In this document: in pieces, positions 45,217 to 55,008 of the stretch
How positions within the stretch are numbered: position 1 is the stretch's first letter
Layout: every line of letters begins with the position of its first letter
DNA from: Marinibaculum sp040216765
GTDB lineage: Bacteria; Pseudomonadota; Alphaproteobacteria; Ferrovibrionales; Ferrovibrionaceae
Assembly: GCA_040216765.1 (NCBI GenBank)
Contig: JAVJON010000007.1
Span: 62,001 to 126,000, forward strand
Reading direction: 5' to 3'
DNA: 64,000 nt
The notes under the pieces: model-generated
What the model was told of the DNA's origin: nothing
Databases searched by the model: none
Seen by the model: only the letters and a program-made list of their open reading frames with translations
Made by a program: the position numbers and the translations under genes

Positions 45217-48210
45217 CTACAGGCCCGCCGCAGCGTCGACCTTGCGGCGGTAGAGGCCGGCGACCGCCTCGCGGGCGCCGTCGACCTCCGCCTGCAGGGT
45301 GGCAAAGTCCGCTGCCCCCGCGGCGCGGGCCAGGGTCACCTGGAACTGCGGCATCTCCATGTCGGTGGTGCCCCCGCGCCCCGCCGCCACCCGTTGCGCC
45401 AGCAGCACGGTGTTCGCTAGGTCGCGGGCGCGCGTCAGGGCGGCCGCCTCCTCCGCGGTCAGCGCGCCGGCGGCGACCAGGGCCTCGATCGCGGCAGGGG
45501 CGGCAGGGCGCGGGCCGGCGACGGCCGTGCCGGGATGCACCAGCACCAGCGACTGCCAGATGAAATCCATGTCCGCCAGCCCGCCGCGGCCATGCTTCAT
45601 GTCCCAGGGGGCGCTGCCGGGGTGGGTCTCGCGCATGCGGATCCGCATCGCCGCCGCGTCTGCGCGAACCGCCTCCGCCGCCTTGTCGCGCGCCAACAGG
45701 GCGCCGATCTCGGCGGCAAGGGTTGCGGCCAGGTCCGTGTCGCCGCAGACCGGCCGCGCCTTGGTCAGGGCCATCAGCTCCCAGGTCTGGGCATCCTCCG
45801 CGTAGTACTTGCGGAAGGTATCCAGGCCGGTCGCGATCGGCCCCGACTTGCCGGACGGCCGCAGCCGCATATCGACCTCGTAGAGCCTGCCATCCGGTGT
45901 CATCGCGGTGACCGCAGAGATCAGCCGCTGGCCGAGGCGGGCGAAATAGGTCGTCGGGGTCAGCGGCTTGCGGCCGTCGGAACTGTCCGCATCGCCGTCA
46001 TGGTCGTAGATGAAGACCAGGTCGAGGTCGGATTCCGCCAGCATCTCCCGTGCCCCCAGCCGGCCCATGGCGAGGACGGCGAAGCGCCCGCCGGCCAGGC
46101 GCCCATGGTTTTCCTCGTGCTGCGTGCGGGCATTGGCCAATGCCGCATCCAGGGCGCAGTCCGCCACGTCGGTCAGCCAGCCCATCGCCTTGTCGATGCC
46201 CGCCATGCCATGCAGCGCCTGCACGCCGGTCTGCAGCTCCCGGTCACGGACCCAGCGGCAGGCAGCACGCAGCGCATCCTCCTCGTGCCGGGCATGGGAC
46301 AGGTGGGTCTGCAGCTCCTCGCGCAACCCGTCGCGGTCGGGCAGGGGGGCATAGAAATCCGCATCCAGCATGGCGTCGAACAGGATCGGGTAGCGGCTCA
46401 GATGGCGCGCCAGGTCCGGAAAGCCGCCCATGATCTCCGCCAGCAGGCCCAGCAGGGAGCGGTTGGCGAGCAGCAGGGCGAACAGTTGGATGCCGGCCGG
46501 CATGCGCGACAGAAACTCGTCGAAGCCCTTGAAGGCCAGGTCGGGGTTCGGCGTGGCGGCGAAGGCGGCGAGCAGGTCGGGCATCAGCCCGGTCAGCCGC
46601 TCCCGCGCCGCCCGCGTCTTCAGCGCCGGATAGCGGGAGCGGTGCCAGTCGCGCACGATCCGCGACACCATCTCCGGGTCGCCGAAGCCCATGCCCGCCA
46701 GGTTCTCCAGGGTGTCGGGATCATGGTCGGTGCCGGTGAACACCAGGCTGCCGCTCTGCTGCTCCGGCTCCGGGCCGGCGAACAGCTCGTCGAAATGCCG
46801 GGCCACGGTCGCCAGCACGCGGGTCAGTGCCGCCTCCAGCGCCGCCGAACCGGCAAAGCCCATGAACAGGGCATAGCGCTCCAGCGCCTCTCCGTCGGCG
46901 GGGACGCGCTGGGTCTGCTGGTCGTCGATCATCTGCAGCCGGTGCTCCGCGACCCGCAGGAAGCGGTAGGCATCCGCCAGCTCCCCGCATGTCGCGGAAT
47001 CGATGCGCTGCAGGTCTGTCAGGGCGTGCAGCGCCGCCACCGTGCCGCGTGGCCGCAGGTCGTGCTCGCGGCCGCCGGCGATCAGCTGCTGGGTCTGGGC
47101 GAAGAACTCGATCTCGCGGATGCCGCCGCGCCCGACCTTCAGGTCGTGGCCGGCCGCCGCGATCGCGCCATGGCCCTTGTGGCTCTGGATCTGGCGCTTC
47201 ACCGCCATGATGTCGGCGATTGCCGCGAAGTCCATGTTGCGGCGCCAGACAAAGGGCGTGATCTCATGGAGGAAGCGGTTCCCGAGCTCCAGGTCGCCTG
47301 CGCAGGGGCGGGCCTTGATCATCGCCGCCCGTTCCCAGTTCTGGCCGTAGCTCTCGTAATAGGAGATCGCGGCATTGGCCGGCAGGGCGATCTGCGTGGC
47401 GCCGGGGTCGGGCCGCAGCCGCAGGTCGATGCGGAAGACATAGCCGTCGCGGGTGCGATCCTGCAGCAGCCGGGTCAGGGCCTGGGTGGCGCGGATCGCG
47501 GCCCGCGGCGCTGCATCCGGTTCCATGCCGAGCCAGCGGCCCAGCCGGTGGGCGTCGAACAGCGCGATCAGGTCCACGTCGCTGGAATAGTTCAGTTCGC
47601 CGGCGCCGAGCTTGCCCATGCCCAGCAGGACATAGCCGCAATCGACCAGGCCGCCGGCGGGCAGGTCCTGCTCGTCGCGCTTCGACTGCGCGGCCAGGAC
47701 CGTCTCCAGCGCCAGGGACAGGGCCGCATCGGCGAACGCCGAGAGGGCCGCGACGACCTGGTCCAGCGACCAGGCGCCGGACAGGTCGGCCAGCCCGACG
47801 ATCAGGGCGGCCCGGCCGCGCGCCTGCCGCAGCAGCGGTTCCGCGACTGCCGGCCGCAGGCGGCTGCCGGGCTGCGGCAAGCCCTGCAGGAGGGCGGCGA
47901 AGGTCCGGTCCGCACCGTCCAGCAGCAGGTCTGCCAGGCATTCGGGCGCGCGCAGCAGGCAGGCAGAGAGGAACGGGCTGTTGCCGAACACGGCGGCCAG
48001 CAGCGGCTCCGCCGTGGGCAGGGCCATGGCGCGTTCCAGGCGCGCATGGGCCTGGGCGGCCTGGGGGTCGTCCGCGGCGGCGGCGCTGCCGGCTGCCAGA
48101 AGGTCGGCGAGCCGCTCGCGGCCGCGCCGGACGGCGCCCTCGTCCGCCGGGCGCGGGGGTACATGCCTGTCGTCGGCGGATCCTCCGTCGCTGCTCGCGG
48201 AACTCTGCAC
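45217..48210 (-). CDS. glnE: Bifunctional glutamine synthetase adenylyltransferase/adenylyl-removing enzyme
   Basis: GlnE switches glutamine synthetase off and on by adding or removing AMP, under control of PII. The 997-residue protein has two nucleotidyltransferase domains: GMGKLGAGELNYSSDVDLI near residue 203 (adenylyl-removing) and AMGRLGAREMLAESDLDLVF near residue 715 (adenylylating). Helical regulatory regions follow each. Length is normal. The GTG start follows AAGGAT. The gene is divergent from the AsmA-like gene and lies before bcp in the same direction. Confidence 0.95.
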   Translation of the reverse strand: MQSSASSDGGSADDRHVPPRPADEGAVRRGRERLADLLAAGSAAAADDPQAAQAHARLERAMALPTAEPLLAAVFGNSPFLSACLLRAPECLADLLLDGADRTFAALLQGLPQPGSRLRPAVAEPLLRQARGRAALIVGLADLSGAWSLDQVVAALSAFADAALSLALETVLAAQSKRDEQDLPAGGLVDCGYVLLGMGKLGAGELNYSSDVDLIALFDAHRLGRWLGMEPDAAPRAAIRATQALTRLLQDRTRDGYVFRIDLRLRPDPGATQIALPANAAISYYESYGQNWERAAMIKARPCAGDLELGNRFLHEITPFVWRRNMDFAAIADIMAVKRQIQSHKGHGAIAAAGHDLKVGRGGIREIEFFAQTQQLIAGGREHDLRPRGTVAALHALTDLQRIDSATCGELADAYRFLRVAEHRLQMIDDQQTQRVPADGEALERYALFMGFAGSAALEAALTRVLATVARHFDELFAGPEPEQQSGSLVFTGTDHDPDTLENLAGMGFGDPEMVSRIVRDWHRSRYPALKTRAARERLTGLMPDLLAAFAATPNPDLAFKGFDEFLSRMPAGIQLFALLLANRSLLGLLAEIMGGFPDLARHLSRYPILFDAMLDADFYAPLPDRDGLREELQTHLSHARHEEDALRAACRWVRDRELQTGVQALHGMAGIDKAMGWLTDVADCALDAALANARTQHEENHGRLAGGRFAVLAMGRLGAREMLAESDLDLVFIYDHDGDADSSDGRKPLTPTTYFARLGQRLISAVTAMTPDGRLYEVDMRLRPSGKSGPIATGLDTFRKYYAEDAQTWELMALTKARPVCGDTDLAATLAAEIGALLARDKAAEAVRADAAAMRIRMRETHPGSAPWDMKHGRGGLADMDFIWQSLVLVHPGTAVAGPRPAAPAAIEALVAAGALTAEEAAALTRARDLANTVLLAQRVAAGRGGTTDMEMPQFQVTLARAAGAADFATLQAEVDGAREAVAGLYRRKVDAAAGL

Positions 48211-48338
48211 GGCCGTGATCCTTATCCTCTCGGGGTTGCCGGGGGCGGAGCCAGGGATCCAGGCTCGCCGTTACAGCATATTGTGGATATCCTGCGGGCA
48301 GTCCCAAATTCCTGGGTGTTTCTAGTTGCGGGCGGGCC

Positions 48339-51300
48339 TTGCTGCGACCTGTCTCCAAATGGCTGTACCGTGGCCTCGCGGCGGGTCTCGCGGGCCTGAC
48401 CGTCCTGTTGGCCATGCTGTTCTGGCGGCTGGCGACAGCCGGACTCAGCCTTTCCTTTGTCACGCCCTACGTCAACGCGGCCCTGCAGGATGCAGTGCCC
48501 GGCTACCAGGTGGCGATCGGCGATACCGAGCTCTACTGGCAGGGCATCGATGCGCCGATCGGCGTGCTTGCCTCCGATGTGCGGGTGGCGGCCGCAGGCG
48601 GCGGCACCGCCGTGACGATTCCCCGCCTTCACCTGGATTTCGCGATGGCGCCGCTGCTGGACGGTTCCTTCGACCTCACCCGGGTGGAAGCCGATGGCGC
48701 ACTGCTCAACCTGACCCGCAATGCCGCCGGCGAACTGGGCCTGGCGGTGATGGCGGACCGGCCGTCCGGGCCGGCGGACGGAGGCTCCGGCACGCCGTCC
48801 CCGACCGGACCGGACGGGGCCGGTGGCGATGGCGCAGAGGGGCTGGGCGCTTCGGCGGATCCGGAGCGCGACGTCCTGCTCGCGCGGATCGCGGGACAAT
48901 TGCTTCAGGCGCCGGCGAAGGGCGGTGCGCTGGCGAACCTGGCTTCCGTCGGCGTCACGGGATCGCAGCTGATCGTCGACGACGCGATCAGCGGGCGATC
49001 CTGGCAGGCGCAGGATGTCCGGTTGATGGCCGCGCGCGATCCCACCGGCATCGTCCTGCGCGGCGAGATGGACATGGAACTGGGCGGCGGCCGCACATTG
49101 CCGATCGGTGTCTCCGCCTTTCACCGCCAGGACTCGAACGCGCTGGACGCCCGGGTGACCGGCGGGCCGGTCTACCCGGCGGAGCTGGCCGGCGGGCCGA
49201 TGCCGGACTGGCTGTTGGCGGTGGATGCGCCGCTGCTGTTCGAGATCGGCTTCCGCTTCGACGGCGCCAGCGTGCCGGCCGAGATCGACGGGCGGATCAC
49301 CGGCGCCATCGGACGCCTGCGGCTTCCCGACCTGGCACCCGAGCCGCTGCCGCTGTCGGACCTCGAACTTCGCTTCAAGCTGCAGCCGCAGGCGCAACGG
49401 GTCGAGATCGGCCGCTTTGCCGTGACCCTGGCGGGGGCGGAACTGTCCGGGCGCGGCGGGCTCGCCTGGTCCGGCAGGCCGCTGGAACCGCTCACCCTCG
49501 CGGCCGCGGTCCCGGCCGCCCCGCGATTGGAAAGCTTCGACTGGCGCGGCCGCATCGGGCCGATCCAGGGCATGACCCTGCAGGGGGGCCGGCTGCATCT
49601 GGCCAACCCCGCGGCCCCGCAACCGCCGCGCGGCCTGCCGTCGGAACCGCGGGTCTCGCTCGACGCGCCGCTGGATGTGTCGCTCAGCTATCGCGCCGCC
49701 CCGCTGCCGGCTGGCGGATCGACAGGGCCCGGCGGTGTGATCCGGGCGGAAATGACGACGGCAGGGGCCCATCTGGGGCTGCCGGGGAAACTGGACCGGC
49801 CGCTGGCCTTCGACGATGTCTCGCTTGGGCTGCGCTACGACCGGGCCGCGGCGCGACTCGAGGTCGGCCATGCCGCGCTGCGCGTGAACGGCATCCCTGC
49901 GTCGGTCAACGGCACGCTCCAGCTCGCGCCGGACGATGCGACCCTGCCCGGATGGCGGCACCTGACACTGGAAGCGGATCTGGGGAGCATGACACTGCCC
50001 CAGGTCATGGGGCTATGGCCCGCAGACCTTGTCCCCCCGACACGGGACTGGTTCGATGCCAACCTGGAGCAGGCGGTGTTGCAGGCGCCGCGCATGACCC
50101 TGGACATCGCGGCCCGGGACCTCGCAGCCGGCCAGCTGCCGGAAGGAAGCATCGACATCCGCTTCGGACTGGTCGACGCCGTGCTGCACTATCTGCGGCC
50201 GATGGCGCCGATCCTGAACCTGTCCGCGGCCGGCCGGCTGACCGAATCCGCCTTCCGGCTGACCGATGCCACGGGCGCGCTGGAGGGGGTGCGCCTGAGC
50301 GGCGGGACGGTGACGATCGCGGGGCTGCAGGACGGGTTGCCGCTGGCCGATATCCGCTACCGGGCCGAGGGCAGTATCGGTGCCATGCTGCGGGCGCTGA
50401 ACCAGAAGCCGCTGGAACTGCCGCGCCGCATCGACCTCGCGCCCGAGACGATCGGCGGCAATGGCAGCCTGGACGTTCAGCTGGCCTTTCCGTTGCGCGC
50501 GGATCTGACCGCAGACGATATCGCCTACGGCGTCACCGGCCCCCTGAAGGGGGTCGAGATGAAGCAGGTGATCGGCGATATCGACCTCAGCCGCGGCATG
50601 CTGCAGTTCAGCGCGAACCGGGACGGTCTGGAGGCCAAGGGCGAGGCGCGCCTCGCCGGCGTGCCGGCGGTCCTGGAATGGCGGCAGCCGATGGCGGCGG
50701 GCAAGCCGGCGCGCTATCGCATCAAGGCCCAGCTCGACGCGGTGCAGCGGCAGCGCTGGGGGATCGAGGTGGATCCCTTCGTCACCGGTCTCGTCGCGGC
50801 CGACTTCACCTTCCTGGAGATCGCCGGCGGCGGCTGGGAGATGGGCGCCAGCCTGGACCTGGAGCGGGCGCGCCTGACGCTTCCCGCGCTGCATGTCGAC
50901 AAGCCGACCGGCATGCCGGCGAGCGCAGCGTTGCGCGGCACCGTCGACGGCACCGCCTTCCGTTCGCTGGAGGTCGACAACCTGGTCGCGCCGGGCCTTG
51001 GCGTGACGGCGAAGCTGGAGCTGCAGGACGGCAAGGTCGCGCGCATCGACCTGTCGCGGCTGGAGATCGGCGAGACCCTGCTGTCCGGCTGGGCGAAGGC
51101 AAACCCGAGCGACATATGGTCCGTCTTCCTGCAGGGCGAGACCGCCGACCTGCGACCCTATCTGGACGGCCTGGCCGCCGGACTGCCGGAAGCGCGGCGC
51201 GCGGGGCCGTACCGGCAGGGCGTCGATGCGGACCTGGTGCTGAACGTGACGACGGCGATCCTGGCCGACGACTTCGTCACCAGGGACCTGGCGATGGACA

Positions 51301-52019
51301 TGGCCCTGCGGCAGGGGACCATCGAGCGCCTGCAGGGCCAGACGCAGCTGCCCCCCGGCAGCGGCGCGGTGCCCGGGACATTGCGCCTGCGGGTGGCGCG
51401 CGACGGGCAGAGCCTGCGCTTCGCGCTGAACAGCGACGATGCCGGGGCCTCCTTCCGCAGCATCGGTTTCGACAAGCTGAGCGGCGGCAACCTTGTCGCG
51501 GTGGGAACCGCGCCGGTGACGGATCCCGGGAAGATCGCTGCCCGTGCGGTCGTCCAGAACACCCGGATCGTCGACGTGCCCGACCTGGAGGCGCTTGTCG
51601 CGGCGCCGCGCGACGGCGATGGCAGCGGCCGGACCGCGGGCAGCGGCGTCCCGGTGGAGGTGGCGGAACTGGACCTGGCGCTGGACGGCAGCACCCTGCT
51701 GGTGCGCGACCTGAGGGCCAGGGGCCCGGACATCGGCATCACCTTGCAGGGGGAGATCGGGTTGGAGGTGAACCGCGCGGCGCTGACCGGGACCTTCGTG
51801 CCGGCCTATGCCCTGAACAACGCCTTCGGCCGGATCCCGATCATCGGCGACCTCCTGATCGGCCGCGAAGGGGAGGGGCTGATCGGCTTCACCTTCCGCG
51901 TTTCCGGCCCGCTGGACCGGCCGGAGGTGGAGGTGAACCCGCTCTCCGGCCTGGCGCCGGGCTTCCTGCGCCGGCTGTTCGAGTTCACGCCGCCGGACCT
52001 CGGCGGCCCCGACGGCTGA
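48339..52019 (+). CDS. Large AsmA-like / DUF3971 membrane-anchored protein
   Basis: A giant protein of 1226 residues, anchored by an N-terminal membrane helix (AAGLAGLTVLLAMLFWRLAT) and otherwise periplasmic, with many beta-strand repeats typical of the AsmA/YhdP/TamB bridge-like group. The N-terminal FVTPYVNAALQDAVPGYQ and the C-terminal IPIIGDLLIGREGEGLIGFT and RPEVEVNPLSGLAPGFLRR match the DUF3971/AsmA-like C-terminal signature. Such proteins are thought to carry phospholipid between inner and outer membrane. A TTG start is used since no ATG or GTG precedes the membrane helix in frame. Divergent from glnE. Confidence 0.85.
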   Translation: MLRPVSKWLYRGLAAGLAGLTVLLAMLFWRLATAGLSLSFVTPYVNAALQDAVPGYQVAIGDTELYWQGIDAPIGVLASDVRVAAAGGGTAVTIPRLHLDFAMAPLLDGSFDLTRVEADGALLNLTRNAAGELGLAVMADRPSGPADGGSGTPSPTGPDGAGGDGAEGLGASADPERDVLLARIAGQLLQAPAKGGALANLASVGVTGSQLIVDDAISGRSWQAQDVRLMAARDPTGIVLRGEMDMELGGGRTLPIGVSAFHRQDSNALDARVTGGPVYPAELAGGPMPDWLLAVDAPLLFEIGFRFDGASVPAEIDGRITGAIGRLRLPDLAPEPLPLSDLELRFKLQPQAQRVEIGRFAVTLAGAELSGRGGLAWSGRPLEPLTLAAAVPAAPRLESFDWRGRIGPIQGMTLQGGRLHLANPAAPQPPRGLPSEPRVSLDAPLDVSLSYRAAPLPAGGSTGPGGVIRAEMTTAGAHLGLPGKLDRPLAFDDVSLGLRYDRAAARLEVGHAALRVNGIPASVNGTLQLAPDDATLPGWRHLTLEADLGSMTLPQVMGLWPADLVPPTRDWFDANLEQAVLQAPRMTLDIAARDLAAGQLPEGSIDIRFGLVDAVLHYLRPMAPILNLSAAGRLTESAFRLTDATGALEGVRLSGGTVTIAGLQDGLPLADIRYRAEGSIGAMLRALNQKPLELPRRIDLAPETIGGNGSLDVQLAFPLRADLTADDIAYGVTGPLKGVEMKQVIGDIDLSRGMLQFSANRDGLEAKGEARLAGVPAVLEWRQPMAAGKPARYRIKAQLDAVQRQRWGIEVDPFVTGLVAADFTFLEIAGGGWEMGASLDLERARLTLPALHVDKPTGMPASAALRGTVDGTAFRSLEVDNLVAPGLGVTAKLELQDGKVARIDLSRLEIGETLLSGWAKANPSDIWSVFLQGETADLRPYLDGLAAGLPEARRAGPYRQGVDADLVLNVTTAILADDFVTRDLAMDMALRQGTIERLQGQTQLPPGSGAVPGTLRLRVARDGQSLRFALNSDDAGASFRSIGFDKLSGGNLVAVGTAPVTDPGKIAARAVVQNTRIVDVPDLEALVAAPRDGDGSGRTAGSGVPVEVAELDLALDGSTLLVRDLRARGPDIGITLQGEIGLEVNRAALTGTFVPAYALNNAFGRIPIIGDLLIGREGEGLIGFTFRVSGPLDRPEVEVNPLSGLAPGFLRRLFEFTPPDLGGPDG

Positions 52020-52053
52020 CCCGCCTGAACCGGCGCCGGCGGTGCCGGCCGCC

Positions 52054-53310
52054 TCAGTCGGCGGGCCTGACCAGCATGTGGCGCTTGCGCCCGGCACTGA
52101 GCTTGATCGCGCCGTCGGCGCTCAGGTCCCGCAGGCCGACATTGGCCATCTCGTCGGCAATCGGTGCGTCGTTCACCCGCGCGCCGCCGCCCTGGATCAG
52201 CTTGCGGGCCGCGGAGTTCGATGCGGCAAGCCCGGCACGGGCAAACAGCTGGAAGGCCGGCAGGCCGCCGGCCAGTTCCGCCCTGGGGACCTCGATCACC
52301 GGCAGCCCGTCGCTGGCACCGCCGGCCTCGAAGGTCTCCGCCGCCGTGCGCGCCGCCAGTTCCGCAGCCCTCCGGCCATGGCAGAGCGTAGTCGCGGCGT
52401 TGGCGAGGACCTTCTTCGCCTCGTTCAGCTCTGCGCCCTGAAGCGCTTCCAGCCGGGCGATCTCGTCCAGCGGCAGCTCGGTGAACAGCCGCAGGAAGCG
52501 TCCGACATCGGCATCCTCGGCATTGCGCCAGAACTGCCAGTAGTCATAGGGGCTCAGCGCATCCTCGTTCAGCCAGACCGCACCCTGCGCGGTCTTGCCC
52601 ATCTTGGCGCCGGAGGCGGTGGTGATCAGCGGGCAGGTCAGGCCGAACAGGGGGGCATCCTCGATCCGGCGGGTCAGGTCGATGCCGTTGACGATGTTGC
52701 CCCACTGGTCGGAACCGCCCATCTGCAGCCGGCAGCCGAAGCGGCGGTAGAGCTCCAGGAAATCGTAGGCCTGGAGGATCATGTAGTTGAATTCCAGGAA
52801 GGTGAGCGGCTGCTCGCGCTCCAGGCGCAGCCGCACGCTATCGAAACCGAGCATCCGGTTGACCGAGAAATGGCGCCCGACATCGCGCAGCAGCTGGATA
52901 TAGCCGAGCTCGTCGAGCCAGTCGGCATTGTTCGCCATGATCGCATCGCCGGGGCGGTTGCCGAAGGTGACGAAGTTGGCGAACTTGGCGCGGATGCTCT
53001 CCATGTTGGCGGCGATCTGCGCGTCGGTGAGCAATTGCCGGGTCTCGTCCTTGCCCGACGGATCGCCGACCTTCGTGGTGCCGCCGCCCATCAGCACGAT
53101 GGGCTTGTGGCCGGTGCGCTGGAACAGCCGCAGCATCATGATCGACAGCAGATGCCCGACATGCAGGCTCGGCCCGGTGCAGTCATAGCCGACATAGGCG
53201 GTCAGCCGGCCGGCCAGGGCGGCCGCGTCCAGGCCCTCCAGGTCGGTGGCCTGATGCAGGTAGCCGCGTTCGGTCAGGATATGCAGGAAATCCGATGTCG
53301 CACCGGTCAT
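52054..53310 (-). CDS. tyrS: Tyrosyl-tRNA synthetase
   Basis: A class Ic synthetase of 418 residues that charges tRNA-Tyr. The HIGH-like motif is SLHVGHLL near residue 50, preceded by YVGYDCTGPS for ATP and tyrosine binding; QMGGSDQWGNIVNG and the KMSKS-like GAKMGKTAQG near 237 are also present. A C-terminal S4 RNA-binding domain includes SNSAARKLIQGGGARVND. The ATG at 53310 follows AGAAAG. It converges with the AsmA-like gene; a GCCGGC hairpin lies between them. Confidence 0.95.
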   Translation of the reverse strand: MTGATSDFLHILTERGYLHQATDLEGLDAAALAGRLTAYVGYDCTGPSLHVGHLLSIMMLRLFQRTGHKPIVLMGGGTTKVGDPSGKDETRQLLTDAQIAANMESIRAKFANFVTFGNRPGDAIMANNADWLDELGYIQLLRDVGRHFSVNRMLGFDSVRLRLEREQPLTFLEFNYMILQAYDFLELYRRFGCRLQMGGSDQWGNIVNGIDLTRRIEDAPLFGLTCPLITTASGAKMGKTAQGAVWLNEDALSPYDYWQFWRNAEDADVGRFLRLFTELPLDEIARLEALQGAELNEAKKVLANAATTLCHGRRAAELAARTAAETFEAGGASDGLPVIEVPRAELAGGLPAFQLFARAGLAASNSAARKLIQGGGARVNDAPIADEMANVGLRDLSADGAIKLSAGRKRHMLVRPAD

Positions 53311-53385
53311 GGCTTTCTGCTTCCGGTCGGAAATGGGGGTGGGATTGCCGTGGTCGTTTAGCACAGGCAGTCGTTGCCGCAAGCG

Positions 53386-55008
53386 CTAATCGGCGCGGAT
53401 CGGCCCGCCATCGGGCAGCATGGCCGCGAGGGTCTCCAGCCTGTCGGCCTCTGCCGCCGGCTTGTCCCAGCGGATCCGGAAGATCCGCGGAAAGCGCATG
53501 GCAAGGCCGGACTTGTGGCGTTTCGAGCGCTGCACGCTGTCGAACGCGATCTCCAGGACCAGGCCGGGCGCGACCTCGCGGACCGGGCCGAAGCGGTTGA
53601 CCGTGTTCCGCCGCACCCAGCGGTCCAGGTCCACCAGCTCGGCATCGGTGAAGCCGAAATAGGCCTTGCCCACGGGGGCCAGAAACGGTCCGTCCGGGCC
53701 GTCCTGCCAGGCGCCGAAGGTGAAGTCGGAATAGAACGAGGAGCGCTTGCCATGGCCGCGCTGGGCGTACATCAGCACGCAGTCCAGGGTCAGCGCCGCC
53801 CGCTTCCACTTGAACCAATGCCCTTTCGGCCGCCCCGGCAGGTAGGCGCTGTCCGCATGCTTCAGCATCAGCCCCTCCACGGCGGCGTCGCGCAGGCTGT
53901 CCCGCAATGTGGCAAGCGCCGGCCAGCCGTCGAACGGCACCAGCGGCGAGAGGTCCATGCGGGCCGGGCGCAGGCGGCGGTACCAGTCCTCCAGGCGCTG
54001 CCGGCGGAGCCCGAAGGACAGGGGGCGCAGATCCTCCTGCCCCTCGAACAGGATGTCGTAGAGGCGCAGATGCGCCGGATGGCTGCGCAGCATCGCCGCA
54101 GTCACCTTCTTGCGGTTCAGGCGCTGCTGCAGGTCGTTGAACGGGCGGATCGCGACGTCGACGGGCCCGGCGCCAGGCGCGGCCACCAGCAGTTCGCCGT
54201 CCAGCACGGCATGCAGGCCGAGGGCCGCATCGGCGATGTCCGGAAAGGCCGCCGAGATCTCGTCGCCCGCCCGGGAATAGAGGCGGACCCGGCCATTCTC
54301 GGCGGCCAGCTGCACCCGGGCGCCATCCCACTTGTATTCCGCCCGGAAGGCCGAGGCGGGCAGCCGCGCCAACTCCGCCTCGTCCAGCGGATTGGCCAGC
54401 ATCAGCGGCCGGAAGCCGAGGCCGGTCGCCGGCACCGGCCGGCCGGTGCAGCCGCTGAGCCAGTCGAAGATCTCTTCGTATGGCGGCTCAAAACCATGCC
54501 ATAACTCTTCGATATCGTTGACATTCACCTGGCCCCATTCGGCCAGGGCCAGCTTCGCGAGCCGGGCCGAGACGCCGACCCGCATGCCGCCCGTCACCAG
54601 CTTGAGCAGGGCATAGCGGCCGCTCTCGTCCAGGGCCGACAGCCAGTCCTCCAGCAGGGCCGGCACCTCAGCCCGGCGGGCCGCCCCGAACCGCTCCACG
54701 ACCTGGGCCAGGGTCGGGGCCTGGCCGCAGCGGTCCGTCGCCGGCCACATCAGGCTGACCGTTTCCGCCAGGTCCCCGACATAGTCGTAGGACCAGGCGA
54801 ACAGGTCGGGGTCGGTCCGTGTCGCGATCAGGTCGCGGATCGCCGCGGGCTTGACCTGCGCGAAACGCAGGCCGCCGGTCAGGGCGGCAAGGCCGTAGCC
54901 GCGCGCCGGGTCGGGCGCATGGGCCAGATAGTCGACGATCAGCCGGATCTTGCCGTTGCGCGACGGCGTGAAGGCCAGCCCCTCGATGAGGGCGGCGAAG
55001 TCACGCAT
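53386..55008 (-). CDS. ATP-dependent DNA ligase (ligase-associated system)
   Basis: A 540-residue ATP-dependent DNA ligase with an N-terminal DNA-binding domain (YALLKLVTGGMRVGVSARLA) and the adenylation lysine in AEYKWDGARVQ near residue 224. Further motifs are SRAGDEIS, VLDGELLV, EGLMLKHADSAYLPGRPKG and WFKWK, and an OB domain lies at the end. This type is found with a metallo-beta-lactamase exonuclease in bacteria, as here. Its ATG overlaps the exonuclease stop by eight bases, so translation is coupled. It would supplement LigA in repair. Confidence 0.93.
   Translation of the reverse strand: MRDFAALIEGLAFTPSRNGKIRLIVDYLAHAPDPARGYGLAALTGGLRFAQVKPAAIRDLIATRTDPDLFAWSYDYVGDLAETVSLMWPATDRCGQAPTLAQVVERFGAARRAEVPALLEDWLSALDESGRYALLKLVTGGMRVGVSARLAKLALAEWGQVNVNDIEELWHGFEPPYEEIFDWLSGCTGRPVPATGLGFRPLMLANPLDEAELARLPASAFRAEYKWDGARVQLAAENGRVRLYSRAGDEISAAFPDIADAALGLHAVLDGELLVAAPGAGPVDVAIRPFNDLQQRLNRKKVTAAMLRSHPAHLRLYDILFEGQEDLRPLSFGLRRQRLEDWYRRLRPARMDLSPLVPFDGWPALATLRDSLRDAAVEGLMLKHADSAYLPGRPKGHWFKWKRAALTLDCVLMYAQRGHGKRSSFYSDFTFGAWQDGPDGPFLAPVGKAYFGFTDAELVDLDRWVRRNTVNRFGPVREVAPGLVLEIAFDSVQRSKRHKSGLAMRFPRIFRIRWDKPAAEADRLETLAAMLPDGGPIRAD

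Noticed and set aside
45535..48399. 954-residue open frame on the plus strand
   Set aside because: It is antisense to glnE and has no recognisable family sequence.
48326..52441. 1371-residue open frame on the plus strand
   Set aside because: It lies in another frame of the AsmA-like gene and has a composition of Arg, Gly and Pro with no domain.
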